Assembly: GCF_000196675.2 (NCBI RefSeq) | Contig: NC_015312.1 | Location: forward strand, 2,294,001-2,358,000 | Length of the DNA: 64,000 bases | Reading direction: 5' to 3' | From: Pseudonocardia benzenivorans CB1190 | Lineage (GTDB): Bacteria; Actinomycetota; Actinomycetes; Mycobacteriales; Pseudonocardiaceae | Shown here: one piece after another, positions 8,769 through 16,859 of the stretch | How positions within the stretch are numbered: the stretch's first letter is position 1 | How the letters are laid out: every line of letters begins with the position of its first letter | The notes under the pieces: generated by a model | Seen by the model: the letters and a program-made list of their open reading frames with translations, nothing else | What the model was told of the DNA's origin: nothing | Databases searched by the model: none | Program-made: the position numbers and the translations under genes

Positions 8769-10215
8769 CGATGGGGTATCTCGACAACCTGATCATCAAT
8801 ACGGACAACTACAAGCACTGTCACTACCCGCTCTATCCTCCGGGCACCGAGTACGTGTCGAGTTACATCGAGTCGCGCGGTGGTGAGTGGCCGGTCGTGC
8901 AGTTCGTCGGGCTTCAGGCGTTCTTGCGTGAGTATCTGATGCGTCCGGTCACGCTCGAGGACATCGACGAGGCCGAGTTCGTGGTCCGTGAGCAGGGGAT
9001 GCATTTCAACCGGGAGAACTGGCTGGGCATTCTGAACGATCATGGCGGCTACCTGCCGGTGGAGATCGAGGCGGTTCCGGAGGGCACCGTCCTTCCGGCA
9101 CGCAACGTGCTGGTGCAGGTGATCAACACCGATCCGAAGTACTTCTGGGCCACCAGTTTCTTCGAGACCGCGCTGCTGCGTGCGGTCTGGTACCCGAGCA
9201 CCATCGGTACGGTCAGCTGGTTGTCCAAGATGGTCATCAAGGAGGCGCTCGCGCGGACCTCGGACAATCCGCAGCTGATCCGCAACATCCTGCACGACTA
9301 CGGTGCCCGTGGGGTCAGCTCCCAGCAGTCCGCGGCCCTCGGTGGTCTGGCGCACCTGGTCAACTTCGACCAGTCCGACACGGTGCCGGGCATCTTGGCG
9401 GCGAAGCGCTTCTACAACGCCGGCAAGGTCTCCAACTCCGGGCCGAACTCCGAGCACGCCGGGTTCTGTGCCTGGGGCCGCGAGCACGAGGCCGACGCTC
9501 TGCGTAACATGCTCGACGTGTACGCCTCCAATGGCGTCGCGCTGCTGCTCACCGACACCTACGACCACGAGCACTGCGTCAAGAAGATCATCGGGATCGA
9601 GCTCAAGGAGCAGATCCAGAACTTCCCCGGTCTGGTCGGGATCCGTCCTGACTCCGGCGACATCGTCCAGGTCACCGCCGATACCACCGAGTGGCTCATG
9701 GACGCGTTCGGTCACACCGTGAACTCGAAGGGCTTCAAGGTTCTGCCCCCGTTCATCCGGGTCGTGCAGGGCGACGGGGTGAACTTCCACTCGCTGCCGC
9801 AGGTCTACATGGAGCTCGAGCGCCGAGGCCTGGCCGCCGACAACGCGGTCTTCGGGATGGGTGGTGGGCTGCTGCAGCACTGGAACCGCGACACGATGAA
9901 CTTCGGTCAGAAGGCCTCGGCGGTGTGTGTGAACGGCCAGTGGCGCGACATCGCCAAGTCGCCGACGGGTGCGGCGTTCAAGGTGTCGAAGAAGGGCCGG
10001 CTGGCTCTCAAGCACGACAACGGCGTGTACACCACCGTGCCGAAGGGCTCGATCCCCGAGTCGGAGAACGTGCTGCAGCCGGTGTTCCGTGACGGCAAGC
10101 TGCTCAAGAAGTGGGACTTCACCGAGCTGATCGCGAACAGCGAGAAGGAGGTCCCCGAGTCCTACTACATCGACCACGTCGGTCAGATGCGCACCGTCTC
10201 CGACGAGACCGCCGT
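8769..10215. repeat. nadV repeat, copy 1 (inverted partner 31364-32810)
   Basis: 1447 bp, apparently identical or nearly so to 31364-32810 in inverted orientation. The identity starts 2 bp before the start codon and ends about 10 bp before the stop. Flanking DNA is unrelated apart from the operator. Confidence 0.85.
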
Positions 10216-10225
10216 CTCGGCCTGA
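8771..10225 (+). CDS. nadV: Nicotinamide phosphoribosyltransferase-like protein, copy 1
   Basis: 484 aa, the usual NAMPT/NadV length. The family joins a heterocyclic base to PRPP, giving the N-ribosyl 5'-phosphate and pyrophosphate. Seen are DYGARG (about 176), NFDQSDT with Asp203, the position that favours an uncharged base such as nicotinamide over nicotinate, the catalytic-His segment GPNSEHAGFCAWGREHE (His229), and the ribose-phosphate loop GIRPDSGD. The ATG at 8771 follows GAAGGCGG. It heads a likely operon with the hydrolase, cupin and two aldehyde dehydrogenases, under two LacI-type operators. Because PRPP synthetase, ribokinase and nucleosidases are nearby, the base may be a catabolic substrate rather than nicotinamide for NAD salvage (inferred). 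Confidence 0.85.
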   Translation: MGYLDNLIINTDNYKHCHYPLYPPGTEYVSSYIESRGGEWPVVQFVGLQAFLREYLMRPVTLEDIDEAEFVVREQGMHFNRENWLGILNDHGGYLPVEIEAVPEGTVLPARNVLVQVINTDPKYFWATSFFETALLRAVWYPSTIGTVSWLSKMVIKEALARTSDNPQLIRNILHDYGARGVSSQQSAALGGLAHLVNFDQSDTVPGILAAKRFYNAGKVSNSGPNSEHAGFCAWGREHEADALRNMLDVYASNGVALLLTDTYDHEHCVKKIIGIELKEQIQNFPGLVGIRPDSGDIVQVTADTTEWLMDAFGHTVNSKGFKVLPPFIRVVQGDGVNFHSLPQVYMELERRGLAADNAVFGMGGGLLQHWNRDTMNFGQKASAVCVNGQWRDIAKSPTGAAFKVSKKGRLALKHDNGVYTTVPKGSIPESENVLQPVFRDGKLLKKWDFTELIANSEKEVPESYYIDHVGQMRTVSDETAVSA

Positions 10226-10235
10226 GGTCGTCCAT

Positions 10236-10275
10236 CCGGCGCCCTTGCCCGCGCCTTCCCGGGCGGGGGCGCCGG
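10236..10275 (+). terminator. Intercistronic hairpin after nadV
   Basis: CCGGCGCCC (10236-10244) and GGGCGCCGG (10267-10275) pair, with an inner GCCCG/CGGGC stem. There is no U-run. It may attenuate or process the transcript between nadV and the hydrolase gene. Confidence 0.45.
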
Positions 10276-10305
10276 GACCCCACGCGAACGAAAGAGGTTG
10301 ACCCG

Positions 10306-11373
10306 ATGGATGCCCCGACCGTGCTGGTCAGTACTGTGCACGGCCCGGTTCCGGTGGACGCCCTCGGGATGACGCTCACCCACGAGCACCTGCTCAGCGA
10401 CTGGTCCGGCAGGCCCCGTGCCGAGCCCGAGGACCCGGCCGAGCGCGCGCTGTTCCACGCCGAGGTGAGCCCGTCGATGCAGTGGGTGCTCCGCGAGGAC
10501 CCGCGCTGCTGTCGGGACAACGCCACCCAGGACGACCCGGACGCCACGGTCGCGGAGCTGGCGAACTTCGTCGAGGCGGGCGGGCGGACCGTCGTCGACT
10601 GCACCAACGGCGACGTCGGCCGGGACCCCCTGGCGCTGCGGGACATCGCAGACCGGACCGGGCTCAACGTCGTCATGGGCTCTGGCTGGTACGTGCACAT
10701 CTTCCACTCCGCCCGCCGTGCCGAGACCACCGTGGACGACCTGGTGGCGGAGATCCTCGCCGAGTTCGCGGACGGTGTCGGGGACACGGGCATCCGGCCC
10801 GGGATCATCGGCGAGATCGGGGTCTCCCCGCAGTTCACCGAGGCCGAACGGACGCACCTGCGTGCGTCCGCCCGCGCACAGCGCGAACTCGGCGTCCCGC
10901 TGTTCGTCCACCTGCCGGGCTGGCAGCGGCGCGCCCACGAGGTCCTCGACATCGTCCTCGACGAGGAGCGGGTCCGGCCCGAGGCCGTCGTGCTGTGCCA
11001 CATGGACCCCTCCGGTGAGGACCCGGACTACCAACGGGCCGTCGCCGAGCGCGGCGTCTGGCTGGAGTTCGACATGATCGGCATGCCTTTCTTCTACGCA
11101 GGCGAGGGGCAGTGCCCGGCGCCGCACCAGACTGCGGACGCCGTCGCCGCGCTCGTCGCCGCGGGCTACGCCGAGCGCCTGCTGCTGAGCCACGACATGG
11201 CCACGAAGGCGATGTGGACCCGCAACGGCGGCAACGGCTACGGCTACGTGCCCCGCTTCTTCCTGCCCCGGCTGGAACGCCACGGTGTCCCGGGCGAGGT
11301 CACCGCGAGCCTGCTCACCGCCAACCCCCGGCGCCTGTTCACGGCGGCCCGCGGCGCGCACGCCGACCACTGA
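10306..11373 (+). CDS. Phosphotriesterase-family (amidohydrolase superfamily) hydrolase
   Basis: 355 aa TIM-barrel metal hydrolase of the PTE/lactonase-like family, which usually opens lactones or cleaves phosphoesters. The HxH motif is in LTHEHLL, and GEIGVSP supplies the bridging acid: Glu here, as in many PTE-related proteins, rather than carboxylated Lys. Metal histidines are in FVHLPG and CHMDPS, and the catalytic Asp is in LLSHDMA. The ATG at 10306 follows GAAAGAGG. It probably hydrolyses a ring-opened or lactone intermediate, perhaps a phosphoribosyl-linked one (inference). Confidence 0.8.
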   Translation: MDAPTVLVSTVHGPVPVDALGMTLTHEHLLSDWSGRPRAEPEDPAERALFHAEVSPSMQWVLREDPRCCRDNATQDDPDATVAELANFVEAGGRTVVDCTNGDVGRDPLALRDIADRTGLNVVMGSGWYVHIFHSARRAETTVDDLVAEILAEFADGVGDTGIRPGIIGEIGVSPQFTEAERTHLRASARAQRELGVPLFVHLPGWQRRAHEVLDIVLDEERVRPEAVVLCHMDPSGEDPDYQRAVAERGVWLEFDMIGMPFFYAGEGQCPAPHQTADAVAALVAAGYAERLLLSHDMATKAMWTRNGGNGYGYVPRFFLPRLERHGVPGEVTASLLTANPRRLFTAARGAHADH

Positions 11374-11412
11374 CCTCTCGGAACGAGAGCCTGTACACCT
11401 GTGAGGAGAACT

Positions 11413-11754
11413 GTGAGCCAGCTTCTGGGAAACGCCTTCTCAGCCGAGCTCGACTGGAAGCCGAAGACGCCGACATTGCGCACCGGCGCCCGCTACCTGG
11501 ACAGCCTGACCGCTGACACTGCCGTGGACGTCTGGGGAGCGGAGGTCGGGGAGTACGAGGGCGTCACGGCCGACGAGATCTTCGTGGTGCTCGAGGGCAA
11601 GGCGGAGGTCACCTTCCACCGCACCGGAGAGACGATCGTGATCGGGCCGGGGGACATCGTCCGCCTCTTCGCCGGGGACACGGACACCTGGCGGACGATC
11701 GAGACCATCCGCAAGGTGTCGTTCTACGTCCCCCCGGTCGAGTCCGGATCCTGA
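11413..11754 (+). CDS. Small cupin-domain protein
   Basis: 113 aa, paralogue of the cupin at 3010: VTADEIFVVLEGKAEVTF, IGPGDIVRLFAG and TWRTIETIRKVSFY line up along the whole length. The GTG at 11413 follows a strong GAGGAGA. It lies 39 bp behind the phosphotriesterase-like gene and 62 bp before the first aldehyde dehydrogenase, so it is part of the nadV operon. The family includes (S)-ureidoglycine-aminohydrolase-like and epimerase-like small cupins, but the reaction here is unknown. Confidence 0.72.
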   Translation: MSQLLGNAFSAELDWKPKTPTLRTGARYLDSLTADTAVDVWGAEVGEYEGVTADEIFVVLEGKAEVTFHRTGETIVIGPGDIVRLFAGDTDTWRTIETIRKVSFYVPPVESGS

Positions 11755-11816
11755 CCCGTACCCCGCACCTGACGGCGTCCACGACGGGCACCGACGGAGA
11801 AGGAAAGAGATAGCGA

Positions 11817-13304
11817 GTGGACATCACGACCGCCGGCGCCGTACCCCTCGACCGGCCGGACGAGTTCTACATCGGCGGCCGATGGGTCGCCCCGACGTCC
11901 TCGGACACGATCGACGTCGTCGACTCCGCCACCGAGCAGGTGTACTTCAGCGTCGCGGAGGCGCGGAACGCCGACATCGCCGCCGCGGTCGGTGCGGCAC
12001 GGGCGGCGTTCGACGACGGCCCCTGGCCGCGCATGACGCACGGGCAGCGCGCCGAGTACCTCCGGGCGATCAGCTCCGCGGTCGAGGACCGCGTCGAGGA
12101 CGTCGCGCAGATCTGGCCGCGAGAGTCGGGGATCCTCGCCGGCGCGGCACGCGCGGTGATGGGGGAGGTCATCGGCGCGTACTCCTACTACGCCGAGCTC
12201 GCGGCGTCGTTCCCCTTCGAGGAGCCCGCCACCCCGTCCGGCGGTGGCGGATACGGGATGATCGTGCGGGAGCCGGTCGGCGTCGTGGGCGCGATCATCC
12301 CGTGGAACGTGCCGATGACGCTGATCGCCTACAAGCTCGCCCCCGCCCTGCTGGCCGGCTGCACCGTGGTCCTCAAGGCCTCCCCCGAGGCGCCGGGCGC
12401 AGCGCTGATCATGGCCGAGATCGCTGAGCAGGTCGGGCTGCCCGCGGGCGTGCTGAACGTGGTCACCGCCGATCGTGAGGTCTCCGAGACCCTCGTCCGA
12501 GACCCTCGGGTGGACAAGATCACGTTCACCGGATCGACCGCCGCGGGCAAGGCCATCGCCGGCATCATGACCGAGCGGGTCGGCCGTTTCACGCTCGAGC
12601 TCGGCGGCAAGTCCGCGGCCGTAGTCCTGGACGATGCCGACATCGCCGAGGCCGCCCGGGTCCTGGCCGGGGCGGAGTGTTTCCTCACCGGCCAGATCTG
12701 CGGCTCCCTGACCCGGATCATCGTGCCCCGCCATCGGCATGACGAGATGGTGGAGGGTCTCGCCGAAGCGTTCTCGCAGGTGAGGGTCGGGGACCCCTTC
12801 GATCCGGCCGTGCAGATGGGTCCGCTGGCCACGGAACGGCAGCGGGAACGCGTCGAGGGTTACGTCGAGATCGGGCTCAGCGAGGGAGCGAAGCTCGCGG
12901 CCGGAGGTGGACGGCCGGCCGGCCTCGACCGCGGATGGTTCGTCCAACCGACCGTCTTCGGGAACGTGGACAACTCGTGGCGGATCGCGCAGGAGGAGAT
13001 CTTCGGTCCCGTGCTGACGGTGATTCCTGCGAAGGACGAGCAGGATGCCATCCGCATCGCCAACGACTCCATCTACGGCCTCAACGCCTCGGTGTTCACC
13101 CGAGACGTGGACAAGGCGCTGGCGGTCGGGCGGCAGCTCCGGGCGGGCACCGTCGGCCACAACGACAACCGCGCAGACTTCGGCATCGGCTTCGGCGGGT
13201 TCAAACAGTCCGGCATCGGCCGTGAAGGCGGCGTCGCGGGGCTGCTGCCCTACCTGGAGAACAAGACGATGGTCCTCGAGGACAAGCCGGGTGGCAGCGA
13301 GTAG
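11817..13304 (+). CDS. NAD(P)-dependent aldehyde dehydrogenase
   Basis: 495 aa, full length for the ALDH superfamily. Visible are the cofactor segment IIPWNVP and FTGSTAAGK, the catalytic Glu in LELGGKSA and the catalytic Cys in GQICGSLTR; EEIFGPVL is near the C-terminus. The GTG start is preceded by GAAGGAAAGAG. It belongs to the nadV operon and would oxidise an aldehyde or semialdehyde released after ring cleavage. The second ALDH lies 135 bp downstream and belongs to a different subgroup, so two distinct aldehydes are likely. Confidence 0.88.
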   Translation: MDITTAGAVPLDRPDEFYIGGRWVAPTSSDTIDVVDSATEQVYFSVAEARNADIAAAVGAARAAFDDGPWPRMTHGQRAEYLRAISSAVEDRVEDVAQIWPRESGILAGAARAVMGEVIGAYSYYAELAASFPFEEPATPSGGGGYGMIVREPVGVVGAIIPWNVPMTLIAYKLAPALLAGCTVVLKASPEAPGAALIMAEIAEQVGLPAGVLNVVTADREVSETLVRDPRVDKITFTGSTAAGKAIAGIMTERVGRFTLELGGKSAAVVLDDADIAEAARVLAGAECFLTGQICGSLTRIIVPRHRHDEMVEGLAEAFSQVRVGDPFDPAVQMGPLATERQRERVEGYVEIGLSEGAKLAAGGGRPAGLDRGWFVQPTVFGNVDNSWRIAQEEIFGPVLTVIPAKDEQDAIRIANDSIYGLNASVFTRDVDKALAVGRQLRAGTVGHNDNRADFGIGFGGFKQSGIGREGGVAGLLPYLENKTMVLEDKPGGSE

Positions 13305-13439
13305 CGCACCCGCAGAGTCCTCGTCCCGTCCCCTCCCACGTTCGATCGGAAGCCCCGTGAACGACGTCTTCGTCCGCTTCAACCGACCACAGGACACCAC
13401 CGCACCCGCCAGCACCCGTGACGCCGGGTGGGCGGCGCC

Positions 13440-14897
13440 ATGACCGGCACCACGACCGTCCGGCGGGCGGGGGCCTGGATCGCCGGGCAGCCGGTGTCCG
13501 GTTCCGCAACGTTGCCGGTCCGGGACCCCTGGACGGACGAGCTCGTGGCCGAGGTCGCCCTCGCCGACCCCGAGCACGTGGAGCAGGCGCTGCAGCTGGC
13601 CCACGAGGCGGCCGGCAGCCTGCTCGCGGTTCCCGCCCACCGCCGCGCGGACGCTCTCCGACAGGCGGCCACGGGTCTGCTCGAGCGCATGGACGAGGTC
13701 GCCGCCACGATCACCAGGGAGAGCGGCAAGCCGATCACATGGTCGCGAGCCGAGGTGCAGCGCGCCGCCCTGACCTTCCGGTGGGGGGCGGAGGAGGCGG
13801 TGCGGTGGTCGGGTGAGCTCCAGCGACTGGACAGCGAGCCGGGCGGAGACGGGCGCCTGGCCCTGCAGCGCCGGTTCCCCCGGGGTCCGGTCCTGGGCAT
13901 CACACCCTTCAACTTCCCGGTGAACCTGGCCGCCCACAAGATCGCGCCCGCCCTGGCGGTGGGCGCGCCCATCGTGCTCAAACCCGCGCCGAAGACGCCG
14001 CTCAGCGCCCTGTTGCTGGGCGAGATCCTGACCGACTGCGGGCTACCGGCGGGCGCGTTCTCGGTGCTCACGGTCGACGACGAGGTCGCTGCCGGTCTCG
14101 TCGCCGACCCGCGGATGCCCGTGGTGTCCTTCACCGGGTCCGGACCGGTCGGCTGGGCCATCCGGAACGCGGTGCCCCGCAAGCACGTCACTCTGGAGCT
14201 CGGCGGCAACGCCGGGGTGCTGATCTGTCCGGACTGGAGTTCGGATGCCGACCTGCGGCAGGCGGCCCGGCGGATCGCGACCGGCGCAAACGCCCAGGGC
14301 GGCCAGTCCTGCATCTCGGTGCAGCGCGTCCTCGTCGACAGGACGGTGTACGAACGGTTCCTGCCGGTGCTGGTGGAGGAGGTCGAGCAGCTCGTCGTGG
14401 GTGACCCCTGGTCGCCGGCGACCACCGTCGGGCCGTTGATCAACCGAGCAGCTGCGCAGCGGATCGGGGAGTGGGTCACCGCCGCCGTCGCGGGCGGGGC
14501 CCGGGTTCTGACCGGCGGGACGGTCACCGACGCGCTGGTCTCTCCCACCGTGCTGGTCGACGCCCCGGCCGACGCGCAGGTCTGCCAGGACGAGGCGTTC
14601 GGTCCGGTGCTCACCGTCGCGGCGGTGGACGGCGTGGACGAGGGCCTGCGGGCACTGGACGACTCGCGCTTCGGCCTGCAGGCCGGGATCTTCACCCACG
14701 ACATCCAGACGGCGTTCCGCGCACATCGGGAGTTGGAGGTCGGAGGCGTCATCGTCGGCGACATCCCGACCTTCCGGGCCGAGCAGATGCCGTACGGAGG
14801 GGTCAAGGAGTCCGGTATCGGACGCGAAGGAGTGCGGGCCGCGATGGAGGACTACACCGAGTCGCGGCTGCTCGTGCTCTCGGGGGTGAGCTTATGA
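13440..14897 (+). CDS. Aldehyde dehydrogenase (succinate/glutarate-semialdehyde type)
   Basis: 485 aa ALDH. Seen are ITPFNFPVN, SFTGSGPVGW, the catalytic Glu in LELGGNAG and the catalytic Cys in GGQSCISVQR; the C-terminus has MPYGGVKESGIGREG. The ITPFNFP and GGQSCISVQR signatures resemble NADP-dependent non-phosphorylating and semialdehyde dehydrogenases. The ATG at 13440 is chosen over 13428. It is the last gene of the nadV operon, before the thuA promoter region. The substrate is unknown; a dicarboxylic semialdehyde is the simplest guess. Confidence 0.87.
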   Translation: MTGTTTVRRAGAWIAGQPVSGSATLPVRDPWTDELVAEVALADPEHVEQALQLAHEAAGSLLAVPAHRRADALRQAATGLLERMDEVAATITRESGKPITWSRAEVQRAALTFRWGAEEAVRWSGELQRLDSEPGGDGRLALQRRFPRGPVLGITPFNFPVNLAAHKIAPALAVGAPIVLKPAPKTPLSALLLGEILTDCGLPAGAFSVLTVDDEVAAGLVADPRMPVVSFTGSGPVGWAIRNAVPRKHVTLELGGNAGVLICPDWSSDADLRQAARRIATGANAQGGQSCISVQRVLVDRTVYERFLPVLVEEVEQLVVGDPWSPATTVGPLINRAAAQRIGEWVTAAVAGGARVLTGGTVTDALVSPTVLVDAPADAQVCQDEAFGPVLTVAAVDGVDEGLRALDDSRFGLQAGIFTHDIQTAFRAHRELEVGGVIVGDIPTFRAEQMPYGGVKESGIGREGVRAAMEDYTESRLLVLSGVSL

Positions 14898-14951
14898 GGC
14901 GGCCACCGGCCGGCGCGTGACCCGCTCGAGCGGGTGTCATCAGCCCGCAGC

Positions 14952-14965
14952 AAGAATCGTTTATA
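14952..14965. promoter_or_regulatory. LacI operator upstream of thuA copy 1
   Basis: AAGAATCGTTTATA, 11 of 14 matches, 28 bp before the thuA-like start. The lacI gene itself is next in the operon, so autoregulation is likely. Confidence 0.55.
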
Positions 14966-14980
14966 GTACATTCCGAACCG

Positions 14981-15792
14981 AGAGGAGGGCATGTGCCCGA
15001 CATCCTGAGTTTCCCGCCGTTGCGCGTTCTGGTCGCGGGTGAGTCCTGGATCAAGCACACGATCCATATGAAGGGCTTCGATCAGTTCCACTCCACCGAG
15101 TATGAGGAGGGCGCCGGTGTCTTCCTGGACTGTGTGCGGGCGGCGGGTCATGAGTTGACGTATGTGCGGGGACACGAGATCAGTGCGTTGTTCCCGAAGA
15201 CGGCGGAGGCGCTCGACGCGTTCGACGTGGTTGTGATCTCTGATATCGGGTCGAACTCGTTCCTGTTGCCGGACGAGACGTTCCTGCGTTCGGAGAAGTC
15301 TCCGAACAAGCTCTCGCTGGTGGCGGATTATGTGGGCCGTGGTGGTGGGCTGGTGATGGTCGGGGGGTACCTGTCGTTCACCGGGATCGACGGGAAGGCG
15401 CGTTATGGGATGAGCCCGTTGGCGGAGGTGTTGCCGGTGGGCTTGATGGCCACCGACGACCGGGTTGAGGTTTCTGACGGGTTGAAGGTGGACGTGTGCG
15501 ATCCGGCTCACCCGGTGTTGGGCGGCACGCCGGCGGAGTGGCCGATGTTGCTGGGCTACAACCGGACGTTCCCGAAGGAGGGTTCCACTGTGGTGGCGCG
15601 GGCTGGTGATGACCCGTTGCTGGTGGTGGGGGAGTACGGCCGGGGTCGGTCTGTGGCTTTCGCCTCGGACCTTGCTCCGCACTGGGCTCCGCCGGAGTTC
15701 GTGGAGTGGGAGCACTATGCGGTTCTGTGGACGTCGATACTGTCCTGGGCCGCGGGTGGTTCCCGAGGTCAGTGAGAGCCCCTGAGAGCCCC
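14981..15792. repeat. thuA repeat, copy 1 (direct partner 28340-29151)
   Basis: 812 bp repeated at 28340-29151 with, as far as I can see, one silent difference (GTT/GTC early in the gene). It begins at the ribosome-binding site and ends in the small tandem repeat just past the stop. Confidence 0.85.
14993..15775 (+). CDS. ThuA/GATase1-like protein (DUF1355), copy 1
   Basis: 260 aa flavodoxin-like protein of the class-I glutamine-amidotransferase-like (PF07090/ThuA) group. Landmarks are LRVLVAGESWIKHTIHMKGFD, YVRGHEIS, VVISDIGSN, GGGLVMVGGYLSF, ADYVGRG and the C-terminal YAVLWTSILSW. No canonical GATase Cys-His-Glu triad is evident, so a hydrolase or transferase role is unproven. The GTG at 14993 follows GAGGAGGG. 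It precedes lacI, ribokinase and prs. Two intact and two decayed copies occur in this window, always associated with the same palindromic operator, so it is probably central to the pathway. Confidence 0.75.
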   Translation: MPDILSFPPLRVLVAGESWIKHTIHMKGFDQFHSTEYEEGAGVFLDCVRAAGHELTYVRGHEISALFPKTAEALDAFDVVVISDIGSNSFLLPDETFLRSEKSPNKLSLVADYVGRGGGLVMVGGYLSFTGIDGKARYGMSPLAEVLPVGLMATDDRVEVSDGLKVDVCDPAHPVLGGTPAEWPMLLGYNRTFPKEGSTVVARAGDDPLLVVGEYGRGRSVAFASDLAPHWAPPEFVEWEHYAVLWTSILSWAAGGSRGQ

Positions 15793-15812
15793 TGAGAGCC
15801 CTGAGAGCCCCG
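15773..15812. repeat. Short tandem repeat TGAGAGCCCC
   Basis: About four copies of TGAGAGCCCC overlap the thuA stop, followed by GTGAC triplication leading into lacI. The second thuA copy has only two units (29132-29151), so unit number differs between the otherwise near-identical repeats. Confidence 0.7.
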
Positions 15813-15824
15813 AGGTGACGTGAC

Positions 15825-16859
15825 GTGACGCAGTCCGACCGCAGGCGCAAGCGGCCCACCATGAAGGACGTCGCCGAGCACGCGCGGGTGTCAGTGAGCA
15901 CGGTGAGCTACGTGCTCAACGACTCCGGGCCGGTAGCCCCGGAGCGGCGGGACCGGGTGCTCGATGCCGTGCGGGTCCTCGAGTACTCGCCCAACGAGTC
16001 CGCTCGCAACCTCAAGCGGCGCGGCGCGGCCACCATCGGGATGATCGTGCCCGAGTTGACCAACCAGTTCTTCGCGATGGTCACCGAGGGTGTGCAGCGG
16101 GCCGCCTCCGCTCGGGACGTCCTGGTGGTCCTGGTGGTGCCGGACGCGTCCGAGCTGCCGGAGGAGAAGCAGGCGCAGCTCCTGCGCAGCCAGCGCATCG
16201 ACGGCGTGATCTACCTGTCCGGGACCGGGTCGATGCCGGCGTCGATCTACGAGCTGGCGCGCTCCGGGCCGGTCGTGCTGGTCGACGAGCAGATTCCGGG
16301 CCTGGACCTGCCTGCGGTGGTGTGCGAGGCCCGCAAGGGAGCGCGGGAGGTCGCGGCGCTCGTGATGGAGCAGGGGCATCGCCAGGTCGCCGTGATCGGG
16401 GGGCCGCCCGGTCTGTGGACGGCCCAGCAGCGGCTGGCCGGGTATCGGGAGGCGTTCGCCGGGGCCGGGCTGGACCCGGACTCGGTGCCGGTGTTCGCCG
16501 GTGACTATCGGCACGAGTCCGGACGCGAGCTCGCGGCGAAGGCCCTGGACGCCGAGCCTCGGCCGACTGCGCTGATCTGCATGAACGATCTGATGGCGAT
16601 CGGGGCGATGGAGCACCTGCGCGAGGCCGGGCTGCGCATCCCGGAGGACGTGAGTGTGGTCGGCTTCGACGACCTCCCGGTCTCGGCGTTGCTCACGCCG
16701 CGGTTGACCACCGTCCGTCAGCCCGCGCACGACATGGGCTTCCGGGCGGCGTCGGCCCTGTTCGACCTGCTGGAGAGGGGCGAGTCCGGCGCGATCGGCG
16801 AGCTCCCCGCCGTCGTCCAGGTGCGGGAGTCCGTGTGCCCGCCGAGGTCCGACCGATGA
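15825..16859 (+). CDS. LacI-family transcriptional regulator
   Basis: 344 aa. The N-terminal helix-turn-helix TMKDVAEHARVSVSTVSYVL and hinge YSPNESARNLKRRG are followed by a periplasmic-binding-protein-like sensor (TIGMIVPELTNQFF, HRQVAVIGGP, LICMNDLMAIGAMEHLREAG, VSVVGFDDLP). LacI proteins bind palindromes with a central CG, which fits the recurrent TAGAAACGTTTCTA. The GTG at 15825 lies behind thuA. The stop overlaps the ribokinase start (ATGA). Its ligand may be ribose or a ribosylated intermediate; this is an inference from the operon. Two decayed copies exist (8103 and 29160). Confidence 0.88.
   Translation: MTQSDRRRKRPTMKDVAEHARVSVSTVSYVLNDSGPVAPERRDRVLDAVRVLEYSPNESARNLKRRGAATIGMIVPELTNQFFAMVTEGVQRAASARDVLVVLVVPDASELPEEKQAQLLRSQRIDGVIYLSGTGSMPASIYELARSGPVVLVDEQIPGLDLPAVVCEARKGAREVAALVMEQGHRQVAVIGGPPGLWTAQQRLAGYREAFAGAGLDPDSVPVFAGDYRHESGRELAAKALDAEPRPTALICMNDLMAIGAMEHLREAGLRIPEDVSVVGFDDLPVSALLTPRLTTVRQPAHDMGFRAASALFDLLERGESGAIGELPAVVQVRESVCPPRSDR

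Noticed and set aside
8606-10177. 523-aa minus-strand frame opposite nadV copy 1
   Set aside because: The same antisense frame recurs opposite copy 2 because the DNA is repeated. It has no recognisable domain and no ribosome-binding site.
8771-10225. Interpreting the nadV/prs set as a phage-type NAD+ reconstitution (anti-defence) module
   Set aside because: Such modules pair Nampt with an NMN adenylyltransferase or Prs in phage genomes. Here the context is catabolic enzymes with LacI control, and no adenylyltransferase is present.
13357-13443. 28-codon ORF between the two aldehyde dehydrogenases, ending in an ATGA overlap
   Set aside because: The overlap is suggestive of coupling, but there is no good ribosome-binding site and no similarity, so I do not list it as a gene.
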